In this document: positions 14,852 to 16,782 of the stretch, in pieces
Numbering within the stretch: position 1 is the stretch's first letter
Layout of the letters: each line of letters opens with the position of its first letter
Source of the DNA: an uncultured Clostridia bacterium
GTDB taxonomy: Bacteria > Bacillota > Clostridia > Christensenellales > Aristaeellaceae
Assembly: GCA_937874275.1 (NCBI GenBank)
Contig: CALNAU010000104.1
Span: 1-16,782, forward strand
DNA length: 16,782 bases
Direction: 5' to 3'
Made by a program: the position numbers and the translations under genes
Notes under the pieces: generated by a model
Seen by the model: only the letters and a program-made list of their open reading frames with translations
Told to the model about the DNA's origin: nothing
The model's database searches: none

Positions 14852-15069
14852 GATGAATCTGCGCCGCCGTCCGGCATTTTGTTGATGCCAATGCGGTGAT
14901 AATAGGCAAAGCCCTTGATTATCAAAGGATTTTCTTGATAAAGGTTCAGTTTTATTGGTAAGACGCAACGTCTTCCATGCGATTAGTTATGGAGGAAACG
15001 CGATAGTCAACGTGTGAATTGCATTTGAAAACAATCATACACACAGTGAATGCCCCTTCGCGTTCGCCA
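14852..15069. other. Gene-free region between the antiporter gene and the nqr promoter
   Basis: This AT-richer stretch has no convincing coding frame on either strand. It holds an 11-base perfect palindrome, TTGATTATCAA (14915-14925), and a 6-bp hairpin, AAGACG-CAA-CGTCTT (14960-14974), which gains three more pairs if one T is bulged. Neither hairpin has a proper U-tract, so no clear terminator for the antiporter gene is seen. The sites could bind a regulator of the nqr operon. A GGAGG near 14991 on the plus strand is not followed by a start codon. Confidence 0.5.
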
Positions 15070-16680
15070 TCAATCCACCGGCAGGCCCTTTTGTGCCTTG
15101 TCCTTCACTTCCAACAGGATTACCTTGTCACTTTCCTGCATCACCGTGTCGCCCAACGGCACGATGATGTCATTGCCCTGTCGTTGCACCATCACAATCA
15201 GCCGGTCCGTGGGCAACGTCAGCTCCTTGACCGAGCGCCCAACCCACTTGTGTCCATGCGGGATGGTGAACTCAACCAGGTCGTGTCCGCTGGCATCGAA
15301 ATGCTTTTCGCCGCCCAGCACAATGACGTCGTTCTCCTGCAGCACCACATGCCCGCGGGGCACGATGGTATGGCCATTCCGCTCAATCTTGGCCACGATA
15401 AAGTCAAACGTCAACCGCAGCTCCATCACCTGACGGCCGATGAGGCTGCTGCCCGGGTGCAGCCTGGTCTGCAAAAAGCCGATTTCGGCTTTGTCCTGAT
15501 AATAGTTGAAGGTCTGCAGCACGGTATCGTTGGGGTCCAGCATGTCCAGCTTTCGGGCGGCGGGCGGCATCAGGCTGCCCTGCACCAGAGAACTGAGCAC
15601 GCAGATGCCGAACACAATGTGGTAGATATCCATGGAGAACTTGACCCCGCTGTTGACCACCATGATGGCAAAGGCGATGGCCGCGGCGCCGCGTATGCCG
15701 GCCAGGGAAATCATGTGCAGCTGGTTGCGCTTCAATTTGAAGGGCAGCATCAGCCCCCACACGCTCAGCGGGCGGGCCAGGATGGTCATGAACAGCATGA
15801 TGGCCAGCGCCACCGGGAAGGTCTTCAGAAAGTTCTGGAAGTTGCTCAGCAGCCCCAGGATAAAGAACAGGGCAATCTGCATCATCTCCGAGAAGCCATC
15901 AAAGAAAAACACAATATCCCGCTTGCCGCGAAACTGAATGTTGCCCAACCAGATGCCCAGGATATACAGTGCCAGGTAGCCGTTGCCTCCCAAGATGGAC
16001 GCCACCGCGTAGGTAATCAGCACCGCCGCCGCCATCAGCACCGCGGACAGCCCATCCTCCTGCAGGCCCATGCTCTTGAGCAGCTTGCCGAACACAAAGG
16101 CCAATACAAAGCCCACCAGCAGCCCAATCGCCACCTGGGAAATGACCAACATCGGCACGGACAGGTCGGACCCCATGATGACCGACAGGAACACCATGGT
16201 CATGGTATAGGCGGTCGGGTCGTTGGAGCCGCTCTCCAGCTCCAACAGTGGGGCGGTGTTGTATTTGAGGTTCAGGTTCTTGGAGCGCAGGATGTTAGAC
16301 ACACTGGCGTAGTCGGTCGAGCCCACGATGGATCCGATCAGCATGCCCTCCAGCAGCTGAAACCCGAGCACCAGGTGACAAAACAGCCCCGTCAGCAGCG
16401 CCGTCGTTACCACGCCCAGCGAGCTGAGCACGATGGCCTCCTTGGCAACGGGTTTGGCCATCTTCCAGTTGGTGCCAAAGCCGCCGTAAAACATGATGAC
16501 CATCAGCGCCACCGTGGCCAGCCCATGGGCCAGCTGGTAGTCGCTGAAATCCAGCCCCAGCAGGCCAAAGCCCATGCCCAGCACGATGAACAGCAGCAGC
16601 GCCGGGATGCCGTGCTTGCTTGACAGCCGGATGGCCAGCAGCGCCAGTATCAGAATAATGCCAATGATTAAATAATCCAT
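15070..16680 (-). CDS. CPA1-type cation/proton antiporter with tandem RCK_C domains (NhaP2/CvrA-like)
   Basis: A 536-residue membrane protein. I take the ATG at 16680 because GGAG lies five bases before it; an ATG at 16695 has no ribosome binding site. About twelve helices span residues 1-380 and carry the family's ion-binding region: S-T122-D123 in GSIVGSTDYASVSN, and LELESGSNDP (146-155) with D154 as the expected key acidic residue. GIRGAAAIAFAI lies in a later helix. Two RCK_C (TrkA_C) units follow at about 398-457 and 470-526, each with the (I/V)G-R-x-V-x-E-L start; there is no RCK_N nucleotide-binding domain. NhaP2/CvrA-type relatives exchange K+ or Na+ for H+, and RCK_C units respond to small ligands. 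The exact cation cannot be told from sequence. Its proximity to an ion-pumping Nqr complex fits a shared role in ion balance. Confidence 0.9.
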   Translation of the reverse strand: MDYLIIGIILILALLAIRLSSKHGIPALLLFIVLGMGFGLLGLDFSDYQLAHGLATVALMVIMFYGGFGTNWKMAKPVAKEAIVLSSLGVVTTALLTGLFCHLVLGFQLLEGMLIGSIVGSTDYASVSNILRSKNLNLKYNTAPLLELESGSNDPTAYTMTMVFLSVIMGSDLSVPMLVISQVAIGLLVGFVLAFVFGKLLKSMGLQEDGLSAVLMAAAVLITYAVASILGGNGYLALYILGIWLGNIQFRGKRDIVFFFDGFSEMMQIALFFILGLLSNFQNFLKTFPVALAIMLFMTILARPLSVWGLMLPFKLKRNQLHMISLAGIRGAAAIAFAIMVVNSGVKFSMDIYHIVFGICVLSSLVQGSLMPPAARKLDMLDPNDTVLQTFNYYQDKAEIGFLQTRLHPGSSLIGRQVMELRLTFDFIVAKIERNGHTIVPRGHVVLQENDVIVLGGEKHFDASGHDLVEFTIPHGHKWVGRSVKELTLPTDRLIVMVQRQGNDIIVPLGDTVMQESDKVILLEVKDKAQKGLPVD

Positions 16681-16700
16681 AACCGCTCCATCCATTCACG

Positions 16701-16732
16701 ATAAAAAAGAACGACCCGTGCCACCCCACGGT
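16701..16732 (-). terminator. Possible terminator upstream of the antiporter gene
   Basis: On the minus strand ACCGTG (16732-16727) pairs with CACGG-GT (16720-16714, one bulged G) and is followed by TCGTTCTTTTTT, a U-tract. It may end an upstream gene outside the window or act as an attenuator for the antiporter. The stem is short, so the call is weak. Confidence 0.4.
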
Positions 16733-16743
16733 ACTGTCAAATC

Positions 16744-16756
16744 AAGTTCGCAACTT
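16744..16756. repeat. 13-base palindrome at the right edge
   Basis: AAGTT-CGC-AACTT is an inverted repeat with 5-base arms, about 65 bases before the antiporter start. A TTGACA on the minus strand at 16740-16735 lies next to it but has no -10 partner at the right distance. It could be an operator; nothing else is recognised in the last 80 bases. Confidence 0.3.
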
Positions 16757-16782
16757 TGGACTCCGTTTACCATGTCACGCTG

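Noticed and set aside
15019..16623. A 534-codon open frame on the plus strand opposite the antiporter
   Set aside because: It is rich in His, Gln and Arg with no domain or membrane character, and it lies wholly antisense to a clear antiporter gene. In GC-rich DNA such shadow frames are expected.
1..16782. CRISPR arrays, tRNA or rRNA genes, IS elements, prophage, riboswitches
   Set aside because: I saw no spaced direct repeats, cloverleaf sequences, transposase or integrase frames, or conserved riboswitch cores; the gaps between genes are mostly too short to hold them.

Overview
The window is about 16.8 kb of GC-rich, tightly packed bacterial chromosome. Strong AGGAGG-type ribosome binding sites, sigma-70-like promoters, a secreted SH3b/MucBP-type surface protein, QueH instead of QueG, and a macro/VWA/ADP-ribosylglycohydrolase cluster suggest a GC-rich member of the Firmicutes (Clostridia, perhaps near Christensenellales). 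The lineage is inferred from gene content, not from a marker gene. I see no phage, IS element, CRISPR array, tRNA or rRNA.

Layout, left to right. (1) Positions 1-116 hold the 3' end of a probable SGNH/GDSL hydrolase, with a 21-bp tandem duplication over its catalytic Asp-His region. (2) Positions 173-3635 (+) are a translationally coupled set: an AI-2E-family membrane protein, threonine synthase (thrC) and homoserine kinase (thrB), the last two steps of threonine synthesis. A terminator at 3651-3687 follows. (3) Positions 3709-5541 (-) encode a secreted protein with one SH3b domain, four MucBP-like repeats and a proline/glutamine linker. (4) queH (5743-6378, +) converges on a DUF2804 gene (6375-7445, -), and their stop codons overlap. 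The DUF2804 gene has a near-ideal promoter placed so that transcription should begin at its ATG. (5) Divergent from it are a macro-domain protein with a helical/HTH-like tail (7588-8760) and a fusion of a VWA domain to an ADP-ribosylglycohydrolase (8864-10336). This looks like an ADP-ribose recognition and removal module. The fusion joint keeps what looks like a ribosome binding site and an in-frame ATG. (6) A strong terminator at 10373-10409 serves both this set and the convergent (-) operon.

(7) The (-) operon at 14794-10422 reads nqrB/rnfD, nqrC/rnfG, nqrD/rnfE, nqrE/rnfA, nqrF and a 153-aa protein of unknown function. These are the subunits of a membrane NADH-oxidising, ion-pumping complex of Nqr type, judged by the NqrF subunit with its 2Fe-2S, FAD and NADH motifs. 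There is no nqrA, the quinone-side subunit, and a promoter lies directly before nqrB. Either nqrA lies elsewhere or electrons leave by another route. (8) A 215-bp gene-free AT-richer stretch separates this operon from a CPA1-type cation/proton antiporter with tandem RCK_C domains (15070-16680, -), also a cation-handling membrane protein.

The observations most worth a second look are the VWA-ADP-ribosylglycohydrolase fusion beside an unusual macro domain lacking the usual asparagines, the NqrA-less Nqr operon with an extra small protein, and the predicted leaderless DUF2804 gene.
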